A stretch of 44,514 bases of DNA from Rhodopseudomonas sp. (GTDB lineage: Bacteria; Pseudomonadota; Alphaproteobacteria; Rhizobiales; Xanthobacteraceae): assembly GCA_016124795.1 (NCBI GenBank), contig WGNB01000049.1, positions 1 to 44,514 on the forward strand, read 5' to 3'. Positions 16,029-24,500 of the stretch are shown here, piece after piece. The position numbers and the translations under genes are program-made. The notes under the pieces are model-generated. The model searched no databases. It was not told where the DNA came from and saw only the letters and a program-made list of their open reading frames with translations. The stretch's first letter is position 1. Each line of letters opens with the position of its first letter.

Positions 16029-16460
16029 ATGAAACGTATCTTCGCGCTGGCCTTGGCCTGCGTCGCGGCGATTGCGGTTTCCGCTCAGGCGGCCAATGCC
16101 GGCCACCTCCGTCACGTCGACAAGCGCGTGACGACCGTTGCCCTCGGCACGGCCGCCGCTTCGACCGCCGCCTTCTTCGCCATCAACAAGTGGAAGTTCA
16201 ACGGCTGGGACAATGGCAGCGGCCTGACCCGCGCCGGCGCCTGGGGCGTCACCACGATCGGCTGCGCCGCGGTTTCGCCGATCGTCGCGACCGTCGTGCT
16301 CAAGCGCGAACTGACGAGCCGCGAAGCCGGCGTGTTGATCGGCTCCTGCGTGGTGCCGATCATCGGCGGCTGGCTGGTCAACGAAGCCTATGAAGCCCAT
16401 CCGGAATGGGAGCAGGGCGCCAAGCCAGTGCGTCACTGGAAGAAGAAAGCGCACAAGTAG
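16029..16460 (+). CDS. Small exported hypothetical protein
   Basis: A 143-residue protein with a typical Sec signal peptide (MKRIFALALACVAAIAVSA, cleavage probably after AQAANA near residue 24). The mature part has two hydrophobic, small-residue-rich segments (ALGTAAASTAAFFAI and AGVLIGSCVVPIIGGWLV), two cysteines and a basic end (RHWKKKAHK). GGGAGA lies five bases before the ATG at 16029, preferred over the start seven codons earlier. A strong terminator follows, so it is monocistronic. The family was not recognised; a periplasmic or inner-membrane-attached protein is likely. Confidence 0.65.
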   Translation: MKRIFALALACVAAIAVSAQAANAGHLRHVDKRVTTVALGTAAASTAAFFAINKWKFNGWDNGSGLTRAGAWGVTTIGCAAVSPIVATVVLKRELTSREAGVLIGSCVVPIIGGWLVNEAYEAHPEWEQGAKPVRHWKKKAHK

Positions 16461-16486
16461 TCGCCGCTTCGTTCCGATCCATGTTT

Positions 16487-16530
16487 AACGCCGGCGCCGA
16501 TGGATCATCGGCGCCGGCGTTTCCTTTTTT
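16487..16530 (+). terminator. Strong intrinsic terminator
   Basis: A perfect 15-bp stem (16487-16501 with 16507-16521) with a 5-base loop is followed by TTCCTTTTTT. It ends the exported-protein gene and lies just before the convergent methyltransferase gene. Confidence 0.9.
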
Positions 16531-16566
16531 CAGGCCGAATGCGAAAGGCTGCCGGTGCGGAACGGC

Positions 16567-17322
16567 TCAGGCCTTTTTCGCGATGAACAATCCTTCGCAC
16601 AGACGGAAGGTCAGGTTGTCGCCATCGCCATTCGGCTCCAGCACCTTTTTGACCTCCGGCGTGGTCTGCGTCAGCATGGCGCGCAGCAGCGACCTCATGA
16701 TCTCGTCGTAGCGAGCCGCCCAGCTCTTGAATTCCATCGGCTTGAACAGTTCTTCCTCGTGCGCGATGGCAAAGCCGGCGGCTTTGATCGCGACGCGCCA
16801 CTCTTCCATGTTCCAGGCCCTAAGATGGCTCGGGTCGCGCAGCCGTTCGAAGGCGTTGATGTAATCGCCGACCGGACCGGCCGGGACGACGTTATCGACG
16901 ATGGCGAGCGTGCCATCGGCTTTCAGCACGCGGCCGGCTTCGGCGAGAAATTCCGGGATCGAGTCGAAGTGATGCGGCGCGATCCGGCAGGTCACCAGAT
17001 CGAAGCTGGCGTCCTCGAACGGCAGCGTCTCGGCCTTGGCGTAAGTGGTGCGGACATTGCCGAGTCCGCGCTTGGCGGCTTCGGCTTTCACCATGTCGAG
17101 CATTTCCTGGGTGATGTCGGTGGCCCAGACCCGCGCGACATGCGGCGAGAAGGTATAGGCGACGTGGCCGCCGCCGGTGGCGATGTCGAGCACGCGCCAG
17201 TCCGGCTGCGGCTTGGTCAACGTCACCAGCCGTTCAAGGCTCTTGCCGGTGGCGTGCGGTTTCGAGGTGAGGTACTGGGCGGCATTCTTGCCGAACTGTT
17301 CCTGCGACAGCGATTTATTCAT
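16567..17322 (-). CDS. SAM-dependent methyltransferase, class I
   Basis: A 251-residue cytoplasmic methyltransferase of the UbiE/Methyltransf_11 type. Motif I is VLDIATGGGHVA (residues 44-55). The acidic end of motif II is WATDITQEML, and motif post-I is AETLPFEDASFDLVTCR, followed by VLKADGTLAIVDNV. The C-terminal half is predicted helical and would form the substrate cap. AGGAA lies upstream of the ATG. Related enzymes methylate quinone precursors, sterols or small metabolites; nothing nearby fixes the substrate. It is monocistronic by spacing. Confidence 0.88.
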   Translation of the reverse strand: MNKSLSQEQFGKNAAQYLTSKPHATGKSLERLVTLTKPQPDWRVLDIATGGGHVAYTFSPHVARVWATDITQEMLDMVKAEAAKRGLGNVRTTYAKAETLPFEDASFDLVTCRIAPHHFDSIPEFLAEAGRVLKADGTLAIVDNVVPAGPVGDYINAFERLRDPSHLRAWNMEEWRVAIKAAGFAIAHEEELFKPMEFKSWAARYDEIMRSLLRAMLTQTTPEVKKVLEPNGDGDNLTFRLCEGLFIAKKA

Positions 17323-17464
17323 TCTGTTTCCGGTTCCTGTTCAGGGGCGTTCGAAGCGCGGCCGGTCGGCATGGCCCATCCGGCGGACGCAGTCATAGCC
17401 CCGCCATCGCGCGGGCGATACCGGGTGTTTTAGTCCGACAGCTTTTCCAAAACCGGCGGAAAGC

Positions 17465-17701
17465 TCAGGCCTGCGGTCCGTCACCGCCGCTCAGGTCATC
17501 GTAGCCATGACGGCTGGAATAAAACACCAGCGCCATCAGACCACCGCCGACCAGAAGCGACATCACCACCCCGCCGACGATCGCGACATAACCGTAAAAC
17601 GGAATGCCGCCATTGTCGAAATGCAGCCAGGCCGCCGCGGCGAACCAGAGCGACACGGCCAGCAGGGCGAACAGGGGGACCAGAATAAGGAGTTTTCGCA
17701 T
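17465..17701 (-). CDS. Small two-helix membrane protein
   Basis: A 78-residue protein with two hydrophobic segments (about residues 4-26 and 38-62), a short external loop (HFDNGGIPFYGY) and a hydrophilic Asp/Gly tail. It lacks enzyme motifs, and no family is recognised beyond a small inner-membrane protein. Composition matches neighbouring genes and the frame is clean, which supports it being real. Confidence 0.6.
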   Translation of the reverse strand: MRKLLILVPLFALLAVSLWFAAAAWLHFDNGGIPFYGYVAIVGGVVMSLLVGGGLMALVFYSSRHGYDDLSGGDGPQA

Positions 17702-17814
17702 GGCATTTATATAAGCGTCCGAACCGGCTTTGTCACACCCGGCGCGGTTTCAGGCCTGTTGTGACATTGGGCGCGGGCGCGCCGCGGCAAAAACGCCATC
17801 GCGGGACGACAAAC

Positions 17815-17840
17815 GGCGCCCGGCGGTGAGGCCGGGCGCC
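17815..17840 (-). terminator. GC stem-loop after the PRC-barrel gene
   Basis: A 10-bp stem GGCGCCCGGC/GCCGGGCGCC with a 6-base loop lies about 55 nt after the stop of the PRC-barrel gene. The T-run is weak (GTTTGT), so confidence is moderate. Confidence 0.5.
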
Positions 17841-17893
17841 GCGTGGTCCGCCGGAATGGCCGGCGTTATATGACCGTCGTTACTTTGCCGTCG

Positions 17894-18451
17894 TTATTTG
17901 GCGGACTTCTTGTCGCCCATCGGGTTGAGCGACTTGATCTTGTCGGTGACGCTCGAGCCGGTGGTGGTCGCCGGTTCGTAATAAGCGAACTTCGGCGCGT
18001 TCTTCAGTTCGTCCTTCGAGTAGCTGACCGAAACCTTGTCGATCGAGGCCGATTCAGCCTTGCGGGTCACGTTCAGCTTGTCGAACGGCACCGCGACGTT
18101 CTTCTCGCCGACGCCCAGGAAGCCGCCGACGCCGATCACCACGGCGTTGATCTTGCCGTCATTGGCGATCAGCACGTCGTTGATGTCGCCGATCGACTTG
18201 TTGTCGGGGCCGTAAACGGTCGCGCCGATCAGCTTCGAACCGCGCCAGTCGGTTGCGTGCTGATCTTGAATGAAGGCGACGCCGCTGGTCGACATCGACG
18301 GCATGGTCGATTGCGAAGACGACGAAGGCGTCGCCTGGGTCTGCGTGGTGGCGTCGGGTTTGGCCATCGTGTCGGGCTTGGTCGATTGCGCGAAGGCCGG
18401 GGTCGCCAGAACGACGGCAAGCGCCGCGGCGGTCAAGGTTTGTTTCATCAT
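17894..18451 (-). CDS. Exported PRC-barrel domain protein
   Basis: A 185-residue protein with a Sec signal peptide (MMKQTLTAAALAVVLATPAFA) and a low-complexity Ser/Thr/Gln/Pro linker to about residue 52. One PRC-barrel domain (WRGSKLIGATVYGPDNKSIGDINDVLI, then GKINAVVIGVGGFLGVGEKNVAVPFDKL) follows, and a Lys-rich end. The Ser-Thr linker and export point to the periplasm. Rhizobiales carry many such paralogues of unknown role, often stress-induced. GAGGAGG precedes the ATG at 18451 by 8 nt; a second ATG follows immediately. Confidence 0.85.
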   Translation of the reverse strand: MMKQTLTAAALAVVLATPAFAQSTKPDTMAKPDATTQTQATPSSSSQSTMPSMSTSGVAFIQDQHATDWRGSKLIGATVYGPDNKSIGDINDVLIANDGKINAVVIGVGGFLGVGEKNVAVPFDKLNVTRKAESASIDKVSVSYSKDELKNAPKFAYYEPATTTGSSVTDKIKSLNPMGDKKSAK

Positions 18452-18952
18452 CGATAAATCCTCCTCGTCATTTTGTCGGATCGGTAAAGTGCGGCATGAC
18501 ACATGCGGAACGCCTGGCTGTGTTGAGCGTCAAACCTGAAAGCCAAGTCCGCAGGGTCGCAACGTTTCGGCTTTGTGCGAGGAACCGTATGCACGGAACG
18601 ATTTTCCATCGTTGCTATGTCGGTGTTCCTCGCGCCGCATGAAGGTAGAACGCGAACACCGGGCAACGCGTTCCGTCGAATGAAAATCTTTGTGCGGGTA
18701 ACGACGTGCGTTTGTCGTCATTGCGGCGCGATGTCGCGATGATGCGGTGCGATGCCGCAGCGCGGTTGTTAGTGTCGTGCCGTTATCCGCGGACCCGTCG
18801 CGTTACCGGTTCCAGAACAAGGTGCGTGGTTAACGTCTACCGTCGCCGGGCCGCGCGACGGCGACGATGCGGCCGGGCTCGTCTGAGTAGGACCAAGCGA
18901 CGCCCCGCAATGCTCGCTGGGCAAAGTCGGCTTTGTGCGGTAGATCAGCGTC
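18452..18952. other. 501-bp intergenic region between divergent genes
   Basis: No gene is seen. The left part is the 5' region of the PRC-barrel gene. The repeated use of GGAAC/GTTCC and CGTT/AACG motifs between 18580 and 18680 is the only pattern noticed; one pair has EcfG-like spacing and is listed separately. Confidence 0.4.
18649..18674 (-). promoter_or_regulatory. Possible EcfG (general stress) promoter
   Basis: Read on the minus strand, GGAAC (18674-18670) and CGTT (18652-18649) are 17 bases apart, matching the GGAAC-N16/17-CGTT pattern of alphaproteobacterial EcfG sigma factors. It points at the PRC-barrel gene, whose ATG is about 200 nt downstream. The long leader and short motif leave room for chance. 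Confidence 0.3.
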
Positions 18953-19585
18953 ATGACCGACACCGCCGTGACGACCGCCGACGACAATGCAGCCGAGGAT
19001 AGCGCGCATGACGTTGCTTATTCCTACCGGCCGTCGCTGCTGGGCGCGGCCTGGACGTTTCGGCTCACCGCCGGGGGTATGGTCTGGCAGGCCGGCCGTA
19101 GAAACGGTCTGACGCCTTATCGCGCCATTCGTCAGATACGGTTGTCGTATAAGCCGGTGAGTATGCAGTCGCAGCGCTTCCTGACCGAGATCTGGGCCGA
19201 TGGCGCGCCGAAGCTCGAGATTGTTTCCAGTTCCTGGAAAAGCATGATGGAGCAGGAGCGGCAGGATAAACCCTATGCCGTTTTCGTCGCCGCATTGCAT
19301 CGCCACGTCGCGGAGGTTGCCGGTCAGGGACAGCCGCCGGTGTCTTATGTGCAGGGCAGTTTGCCGCTGCTGTATTGGCCGGGACTGGCGGTCTTCGGCG
19401 GCGTGTCGCTTGGGCTGGCCTGGTTGACGGTGCGCGCGCTGGAAAGCAAAGCCAGCGCCGGGGCTGCTTTTATCGGCGCCTTCATGCTGCTGTTTCTGTG
19501 GCAGGGCGGCAATTTCTTTCGTCGCAATAAGCCCGGAATTTATAGTCCGGAAAGCTTGCCGGCCGGCTTGATGCCCAAAAGCTGA
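18953..19585 (+). CDS. Hypothetical membrane-anchored protein
   Basis: A 210-residue protein with a soluble N-terminal part of about 125 residues, predicted beta-rich (WTFRLTAGGMVWQ, YRAIRQIRLSYKPV, FLTEIWADGAPKLEIVSSSWKS), then two membrane helices at about 133-152 and 158-178 and a short basic tail. The arrangement resembles PH-like (bPH) domains attached to the membrane, but this is only a shape impression. The family was not recognised. No operon partner is evident. Confidence 0.65.
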   Translation: MTDTAVTTADDNAAEDSAHDVAYSYRPSLLGAAWTFRLTAGGMVWQAGRRNGLTPYRAIRQIRLSYKPVSMQSQRFLTEIWADGAPKLEIVSSSWKSMMEQERQDKPYAVFVAALHRHVAEVAGQGQPPVSYVQGSLPLLYWPGLAVFGGVSLGLAWLTVRALESKASAGAAFIGAFMLLFLWQGGNFFRRNKPGIYSPESLPAGLMPKS

Positions 19586-19595
19586 AGGCGTGGCC

Positions 19596-19659
19596 GACGC
19601 CAAAGCTTCGGGACATTAGGGCTTCGGGACATGAAGGCTTCGGGACGTTAAGGCTTCGG
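19596..19659. repeat. Four tandem 16-bp repeats across the uspA stop codon
   Basis: Four copies of a 16-bp unit of the form GACxTxAxGGCTTCGG start at 19596, 19612, 19628 and 19644 with no gaps. The last copy contains the final codons and stop of the universal stress protein gene on the minus strand. The other three are therefore decayed duplications of the gene's 3' end. Confidence 0.85.
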
Positions 19660-20082
19660 ATTGCGCACGACGAGCACCGAACACGGCGCATAACGCACGA
19701 CATGGCCGGCATTGGAGCCGAGAAAATAGGTCCGCATCGCCGGCCGGTGCGAACTCATCACGATCAGGTCGGCGTCGAAGTCTTTCGCCTCTTCCAGAAC
19801 CTCGTGATAGATGCCGCCCTGGCGGACGATGAAAGACACATGGTCTTTGTCCAGCCCGCATTCGGCGGCGATGATGCCGAGTACGTCTTCGGATGAGCGG
19901 CGCTGCTGGGCCTCGAAATCGGCCGGCACATATTCCGCCAGCATCACCGGCGTCAGCGGCTGGACATTGATCAGCCGCACCGCGCCGCCGGCGCTGCGCG
20001 CCATGTCGACGGCGGTTTCGATCGCCGGCTTGGCCAGATCGGTATCGGCCAGATCGATCGGCACCAGGATTCTCTTGTACAT
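19648..20082 (-). CDS. Universal stress protein (UspA family)
   Basis: A 144-residue single-domain universal stress protein. It begins MYKRILVPIDLAD, the usual first strand and Asp. The C-terminal nucleotide-loop region GSNAGHVVRYAPCSVLVVR (about residues 121-140) is the ATP-binding type of motif. Such proteins are cytoplasmic dimers that help survival under starvation, oxygen limitation or stress. It lies 57 nt downstream of sixA on the same strand and may be cotranscribed with it. Its last codons form one unit of a 16-bp tandem repeat. Confidence 0.9.
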   Translation of the reverse strand: MYKRILVPIDLADTDLAKPAIETAVDMARSAGGAVRLINVQPLTPVMLAEYVPADFEAQQRRSSEDVLGIIAAECGLDKDHVSFIVRQGGIYHEVLEEAKDFDADLIVMSSHRPAMRTYFLGSNAGHVVRYAPCSVLVVRNPKP

Positions 20083-20139
20083 GCCCGCCCCCTCGGTGTG
20101 TGGTTGTTCCAGCCGCCGGGCGCGTCGCGCTGCGCCCGA

Positions 20140-20667
20140 TTATTTGGTTGCGACCTCGATTGATTTCGGCGTGACGAAACGGTCGAGGCGGCCCGATTGC
20201 GGATGAATCTGGCCCCAGTCGTCGAACGGAAAGTCGATGACGACCAGCCCGGCGGTTGGCAGTCTTTCGCGCAAGGCTTCGCGCGCGTCGATGTCGCCGG
20301 AAGCAATCAGCGTGACGCCGACATCCTGCAAGGTCGGATTATGACCGACGATCATCAGGGAGGGGACAGCCGCGTCGGTGTTCGCGACGGCGTCGAGCAC
20401 ATCTTTACTGGAGGCGTTGTAGATCCGCTCCACGGTCGTGGCGCCGAGCGCCGGCCGCCAGTTGGTCGCGAGATATTGCCAGGTTTGCTGGACGCGGGTG
20501 GCCGGCGACAGCAGAACCTTGTCCGGGATCAGCGCGTGGGTCGCCATATAGGCGCCGATCGCGCCGGCATCCTTGCGACCGCGTTCGACCAGCGCACGGG
20601 TTCGGTCTTGCTGGCCAGGTTCTGCGGCTTCGGTCTTGGCGTGGCGAAACAAGAAGAGTCGGCGCAT
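20140..20667 (-). CDS. sixA: SixA-type phosphohistidine phosphatase
   Basis: A 175-residue histidine phosphatase of the short SixA branch. The catalytic RHA motif gives His9 (LFLFRHAKTE), with Arg58 in SPATRVQQTW and the second His109 in VGHNPTL. SixA removes phosphate from histidine phosphotransfer proteins or PTS components. In alphaproteobacteria related enzymes act on nitrogen-PTS proteins. This copy has a C-terminal extension to about residue 175 with Trp/Pro-containing beta segments (DFPFDDWGQI). It precedes uspA. Confidence 0.85.
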   Translation of the reverse strand: MRRLFLFRHAKTEAAEPGQQDRTRALVERGRKDAGAIGAYMATHALIPDKVLLSPATRVQQTWQYLATNWRPALGATTVERIYNASSKDVLDAVANTDAAVPSLMIVGHNPTLQDVGVTLIASGDIDAREALRERLPTAGLVVIDFPFDDWGQIHPQSGRLDRFVTPKSIEVATK

Positions 20668-20806
20668 AGGTCGCTTTCGGCTGTTTCGGCGTGGATCGTT
20701 GCCAGTTCGAGCGGGATGCTGGTATCGAGAGCGGGTGGTCGATTTCGAATTCTCGGCAGTCTAGCATGCGGCCCGATGCATTTTCGGGCGTCACTCACGG
20801 ATAGCA

Positions 20807-22540
20807 ATGAACCAAGACAATAGCACGGCAGCGGGCTGGTACGAGTTGACGCGGGTGGAAAGCCCGGCGCGCTCCCGGCTGAATTTCGATCTCGATGTCG
20901 AGGTTTGCGTGATTGGCGCCGGGTTGGCCGGGTTGACGGCGGCGCGCGAGATCGCGCGGCGCGGCTGGTCGGTCGCGGTACTGGAGGGCCGCGGCGTCGC
21001 TCAGGCGGCCTCCGGCCGCAATACCGGTTTCGTGCTGCCGGGTTTTTCCGAAGGCATCGACGACATGATCGAGCGGATTGGGCTCGATCGGACGAAGGAG
21101 CTTTGGGCCTTATCGGAGCAAGGGCTGGCTTACGTCCGTCGCACCATCGACGAGGCGGCGATGCCGGGCGTCAACAAGGTGCCCGGCTGGCTGCATGTCT
21201 TCCAGACCGACGATGCCGAAGCGGTCAATGCCTATGTCGAGCGGCTGCGCTGGATCGGCAGCGATGCCGAGATGTGGGACGCCGGGCAGGTCCGCGCCCA
21301 ACTGGTCAACAAGCGCTACTTCAACGCGGTGCATTTTCCGTCCGCGTTTCATATTCAGCCGCTTAATTATGCGCTCGGGCTGGCGGCCGCGGCCGAGCAG
21401 GCCGGTGCGCGGATCTTCGAGGAAACCCCGGCGTTGTCGATCGATCCGGCCGGCGTGCGCAAACGCATCGTCACGCCGAGCGGTCTGGTGCGCGCCGCCC
21501 GCGTTGTGCTGGCCGGCAATGTGCAATTGGGCGGGCTGTTGCCGGAGGTCTCGGCGACGCTGGTGCCGGTGACGACCTTCGTGATGGTGACCGAGCCGAT
21601 CGGCCCGCAATTGCACGACTGGATTCGGTATCGCGGCGCGGTGTCCGACACCGAGCGCGCCGACAATCATTATCGCATCGTCGGCGACGCCAGCACCGGC
21701 GGCGAAAGGCTGCAATGGGCCGGCCGGGTGCGGACCTGGTCGGCCGATCCGCGTCGCTTCGCGCGCGGGCTGGTCGCCGACATCAAGCGGAATTTTCCCG
21801 GCCTCGGGCCGGTCGAGGTCGCGCATATCTGGAGTGGCACGCTTGGCCGCACCGTGCACCGGATGCCGCAGATCGGCGAGGTCGAGCCGGGTGTCTGGCT
21901 GGCCAGCGGTTTCGGCGGTCACGGTCTGAATACCACGGCGATGGCCGGGGACCTGGTGGCGCGCGGTATCGTCGAGGGCGATCAGACCTGGCGGTTGTTC
22001 GCGCCTTACGAACTGGTCTGGGCCGGTGGCCTGGCCGGCCGGGCGCTGGCCCAGGCGCTCTATTGGGGCCGGACGCCGCGCGAACGGTTGTCGCAGGCGT
22101 TGGCGCGCTATCGCGAGCGCCGCCGGGACGCCAAAGCGGCGGTCAAGGCCGAGGTTCCGGCGGTCGCACCGGTCGCGGCGGTGACCGCGCCGGCATCCGG
22201 CGCGGCCTCGTTGCTGCCGGAGGTCGCGATCCCGGTCGCCGCGCCGGAGCCGGTGGCCGCCCCGGTTGCTATTCCGGTCGCTGAACCGGTCGCCGAGGCT
22301 GTGGCTCCCGAGGCCGTCGCTGATGTGACGCCTGAAGCGGTCGTCGATGTCGTTTCCGGTGCGGTTTCCGCCGCGGTACCTGAAGCGGTTTCCGACGCCG
22401 TTCCCGAGCCTGTCCCGGCCGACCCGACGCCGCCGCAGGCGGAGCCTGCCCCGCCGCGCAAAGGGAAGAAGAAGCCGCAGAAAACCAAAAAGACACAAAA
22501 GCGACGGAAAGCGGACCCGGAAGCCGCCGGTCCGACATGA
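20807..22540 (+). CDS. FAD-dependent oxidoreductase (DAO family) with low-complexity tail
   Basis: A 577-residue protein. Residues 31-430 form a D-amino-acid/glycine/amine oxidase-type flavoenzyme: the dinucleotide motif VIGAGLAGLTAAREIARRG at about 35-53, GVAQAASGRNTGFVLPG after it, and the C-terminal FAD segment GVWLASGFGGHGLNTTAMAG. Similar enzymes (PuuB-like) oxidise polyamines or amino acids. From about residue 440 it continues into an Ala/Val/Pro/Glu-rich tail of some 115 residues with repeated VAxPV and EAV steps. It ends in a Lys-rich block (KGKKKPQKTKKTQKRRK). The tail is not part of the family and may be a disordered tether. The start has only a weak ribosome-binding site. Confidence 0.82.
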   Translation: MNQDNSTAAGWYELTRVESPARSRLNFDLDVEVCVIGAGLAGLTAAREIARRGWSVAVLEGRGVAQAASGRNTGFVLPGFSEGIDDMIERIGLDRTKELWALSEQGLAYVRRTIDEAAMPGVNKVPGWLHVFQTDDAEAVNAYVERLRWIGSDAEMWDAGQVRAQLVNKRYFNAVHFPSAFHIQPLNYALGLAAAAEQAGARIFEETPALSIDPAGVRKRIVTPSGLVRAARVVLAGNVQLGGLLPEVSATLVPVTTFVMVTEPIGPQLHDWIRYRGAVSDTERADNHYRIVGDASTGGERLQWAGRVRTWSADPRRFARGLVADIKRNFPGLGPVEVAHIWSGTLGRTVHRMPQIGEVEPGVWLASGFGGHGLNTTAMAGDLVARGIVEGDQTWRLFAPYELVWAGGLAGRALAQALYWGRTPRERLSQALARYRERRRDAKAAVKAEVPAVAPVAAVTAPASGAASLLPEVAIPVAAPEPVAAPVAIPVAEPVAEAVAPEAVADVTPEAVVDVVSGAVSAAVPEAVSDAVPEPVPADPTPPQAEPAPPRKGKKKPQKTKKTQKRRKADPEAAGPT

Positions 22541-22605
22541 TCTAGATACAATCGGCGGCCGTTCGGCTATAAAGCTCCCTGTGTTGTTGGGACAGGGGCC
22601 CCGAA

Positions 22606-23478
22606 ATGCTGCGTGCGTCGTCGCAAAAGGCTGTGTATCTGGCCGGTTTGGCGGTTCTGTCCGCCACTTCGCTGGTTTCGGTCGATCCGGCCCGCGCCGC
22701 CGATGTCGTTTACGCGCCGGCGACTGTCTCCGCCCCCGTCCTGACGCCCAAACCCGTCTCCGCCTGGACGATTACCATTGGCGCCGAAGGCCGGATGATG
22801 CCGGAATTTGAAGGCGCGACGTCGTCCGAGTTCCGGCCGGTGCCGATCTTCCGCATCCGCCGGACCGGCTCGAAGGATCGTTTCCGCAGCGCCTTCGACG
22901 GTTTCAGCATCGCGCTGTTCGAATCGGGCCGGTTTGCCGCCGGTCCGACCGCGAAATTCCGCTACCGGCGCAAGGAAGGCGACAGCGATAGCCTGCGTGG
23001 CCTCGGCGATGTCGACTGGACCCTTGAGGTCGGCGCCTTCGCCGAATTCTGGCCGACCGACTGGCTGCGGACCCGCGCCGAATTGCGCCAGGGCATGGGC
23101 GGTCACCACGGGGTGGTTGCCGATCTGTCGGCCGATATCGTCCAGCCGGTGACCAGCCAGTTGACCCTGTCGGGCGGTCCGCGTTTGACGCTGTCCAGCG
23201 CCTCCGCCGTCAGCCCTTACTTCGACATCACGGCGGCCCAGTCGGCGGCGTCCGGCCTGCCGGTTTACGATGCCGGCGGCGGCCTCAGCTCTTACGGCGT
23301 CGGCGCGAAGGCGCGCTATGCCTGGACGCCGCAATGGGCGAGCCACGTCTTCGTCGAATATTCCCGGCTGGCCGGCGACGTGGCAAACTCGCCTTTGGTT
23401 GCGCAGCGCGGCTCGCGCGATCAAATTCAAGTGGGTATCGGAACGACCTACTCGTTTGACGTCCCGGGCTTGTGGTAG
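22606..23478 (+). CDS. MipA/OmpV family outer-membrane protein
   Basis: A 290-residue beta-barrel protein. The signal peptide is about residues 1-31 (ending ARA). Alternating strands follow: WTITIGAEGRMMPEFEGA, FRPVPIFRIRRTG, GLGDVDWTLEVGAFAEFW, GLSSYGVGAKARYAWTP, and the terminal strand QIQVGIGTTYSFDV. MipA-like proteins are outer-membrane barrels proposed to scaffold murein enzymes. The ordering of conserved GRF-G-x-KFRYRRKE and GLGDVDWT segments fits the family. It is followed by a lipoprotein gene after 41 nt. Confidence 0.82.
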   Translation: MLRASSQKAVYLAGLAVLSATSLVSVDPARAADVVYAPATVSAPVLTPKPVSAWTITIGAEGRMMPEFEGATSSEFRPVPIFRIRRTGSKDRFRSAFDGFSIALFESGRFAAGPTAKFRYRRKEGDSDSLRGLGDVDWTLEVGAFAEFWPTDWLRTRAELRQGMGGHHGVVADLSADIVQPVTSQLTLSGGPRLTLSSASAVSPYFDITAAQSAASGLPVYDAGGGLSSYGVGAKARYAWTPQWASHVFVEYSRLAGDVANSPLVAQRGSRDQIQVGIGTTYSFDVPGLW

Positions 23479-23519
23479 GACCCGCCGCGTCAACTTCCAC
23501 ATTTATCGAGCCATCACCG

Positions 23520-24500
23520 ATGCGTGTAGTAGCGATATGCGCCGCAGCCCTGCTGCTGGCCGGCTGCGCCAATTCCGACATCCCGGGTAAGCCCGGCGGC
23601 GACGGCTCTTATTCCATGTTCGGCGGCGGCGACAGATCGGCGTCGCGAACGGTGGTGCTGACCAATTTCATCCTGGCCGCCGAAGTGCCGGTGATCGACC
23701 GTGGCTTCAGCACCCGGCAGGAAAGCAAGGGCGGCAACTTCCCGATCTTGGAACGGCGGGCGCGCACCGCCGCCCGCGTCAACGACGAGATCAACGCCAA
23801 CGTGGCGGTGACCTTGCGCGAGGCTGGTTACAACGCCTTGCCGGGAAGTCCCGAGGCGATGCGGCTGGGCGATAACGCCGTGGCGGTTCGCGGTCGGCTG
23901 CGGCCCAATGATAAGGAGATGCCGGTGTCCCGCATGGGCTTCGGCACCGGTCGCGGCAACGTGGTCGCCGACATGACGATGACGGCGTCGCGTGGCGGTC
24001 CGGCGGTTTTGACCTTCTCGGTCGGGCTGCCCAACAACCTCAAGCCGCCGGGCGGACCGGCTCGTGACGCGGCGGTCGCCGCGATATTGGCGACGGAAGA
24101 CACATCGCCCGAGAAGCTGTCGCCCGACGTCGAGGCGCAGGCGCGCAAGCTGGCGGCGGCGATTGCCGAGAAGATCATTGCTTACGCCCGCCAGCAGAAC
24201 TGGCCGAAACATGCGCCGGACGGCGCGGTGGAAGCTAAGTCCGAGCCTAAGGGCGAGTCCAAGGTGGAGGCGAAAGCCGACGCCAAGCCCGAGCCGAAGC
24301 GCGAGAGCAAGGCCGACGCCAAGCGTAAGCCCGCGGCCAAAACCGGCGACAAATCCAAGCCGGCGGCTTCGCCGTCGGATGACAGCAAGGCCGATGCGAG
24401 CAAGCCTGACGCGAGCAAGCCGGAGTCGGCCGAGACCAGCCACGTCGAGACCGCGCCCGAAGCCAAGGGTGGCACGCCGGCTGAGAAGCCCGCCGACTAA
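23520..24500 (+). CDS. Lipoprotein with a lysine/glutamate/alanine-rich tail
   Basis: A 326-residue lipoprotein. The ATG at 23520 opens a signal peptide with lipobox LLAGC (Cys16). The globular part, residues about 40-235, includes NVAVTLREAGYNALPG and MGFGTGRGNVVADMTM, which resembles DUF4410-type lipoproteins by eye. From about residue 240 the chain is a repetitive KPEPK/ADAK/SKADA region rich in Lys, Glu, Ala and Pro, likely an extended, flexible periplasmic segment that could cross or contact peptidoglycan. It lies 41 nt after the MipA-like gene, so the pair probably form an envelope operon. It ends tail to tail with the next gene, overlapping by 4 nt. Confidence 0.75.
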   Translation: MRVVAICAAALLLAGCANSDIPGKPGGDGSYSMFGGGDRSASRTVVLTNFILAAEVPVIDRGFSTRQESKGGNFPILERRARTAARVNDEINANVAVTLREAGYNALPGSPEAMRLGDNAVAVRGRLRPNDKEMPVSRMGFGTGRGNVVADMTMTASRGGPAVLTFSVGLPNNLKPPGGPARDAAVAAILATEDTSPEKLSPDVEAQARKLAAAIAEKIIAYARQQNWPKHAPDGAVEAKSEPKGESKVEAKADAKPEPKRESKADAKRKPAAKTGDKSKPAASPSDDSKADASKPDASKPESAETSHVETAPEAKGGTPAEKPAD

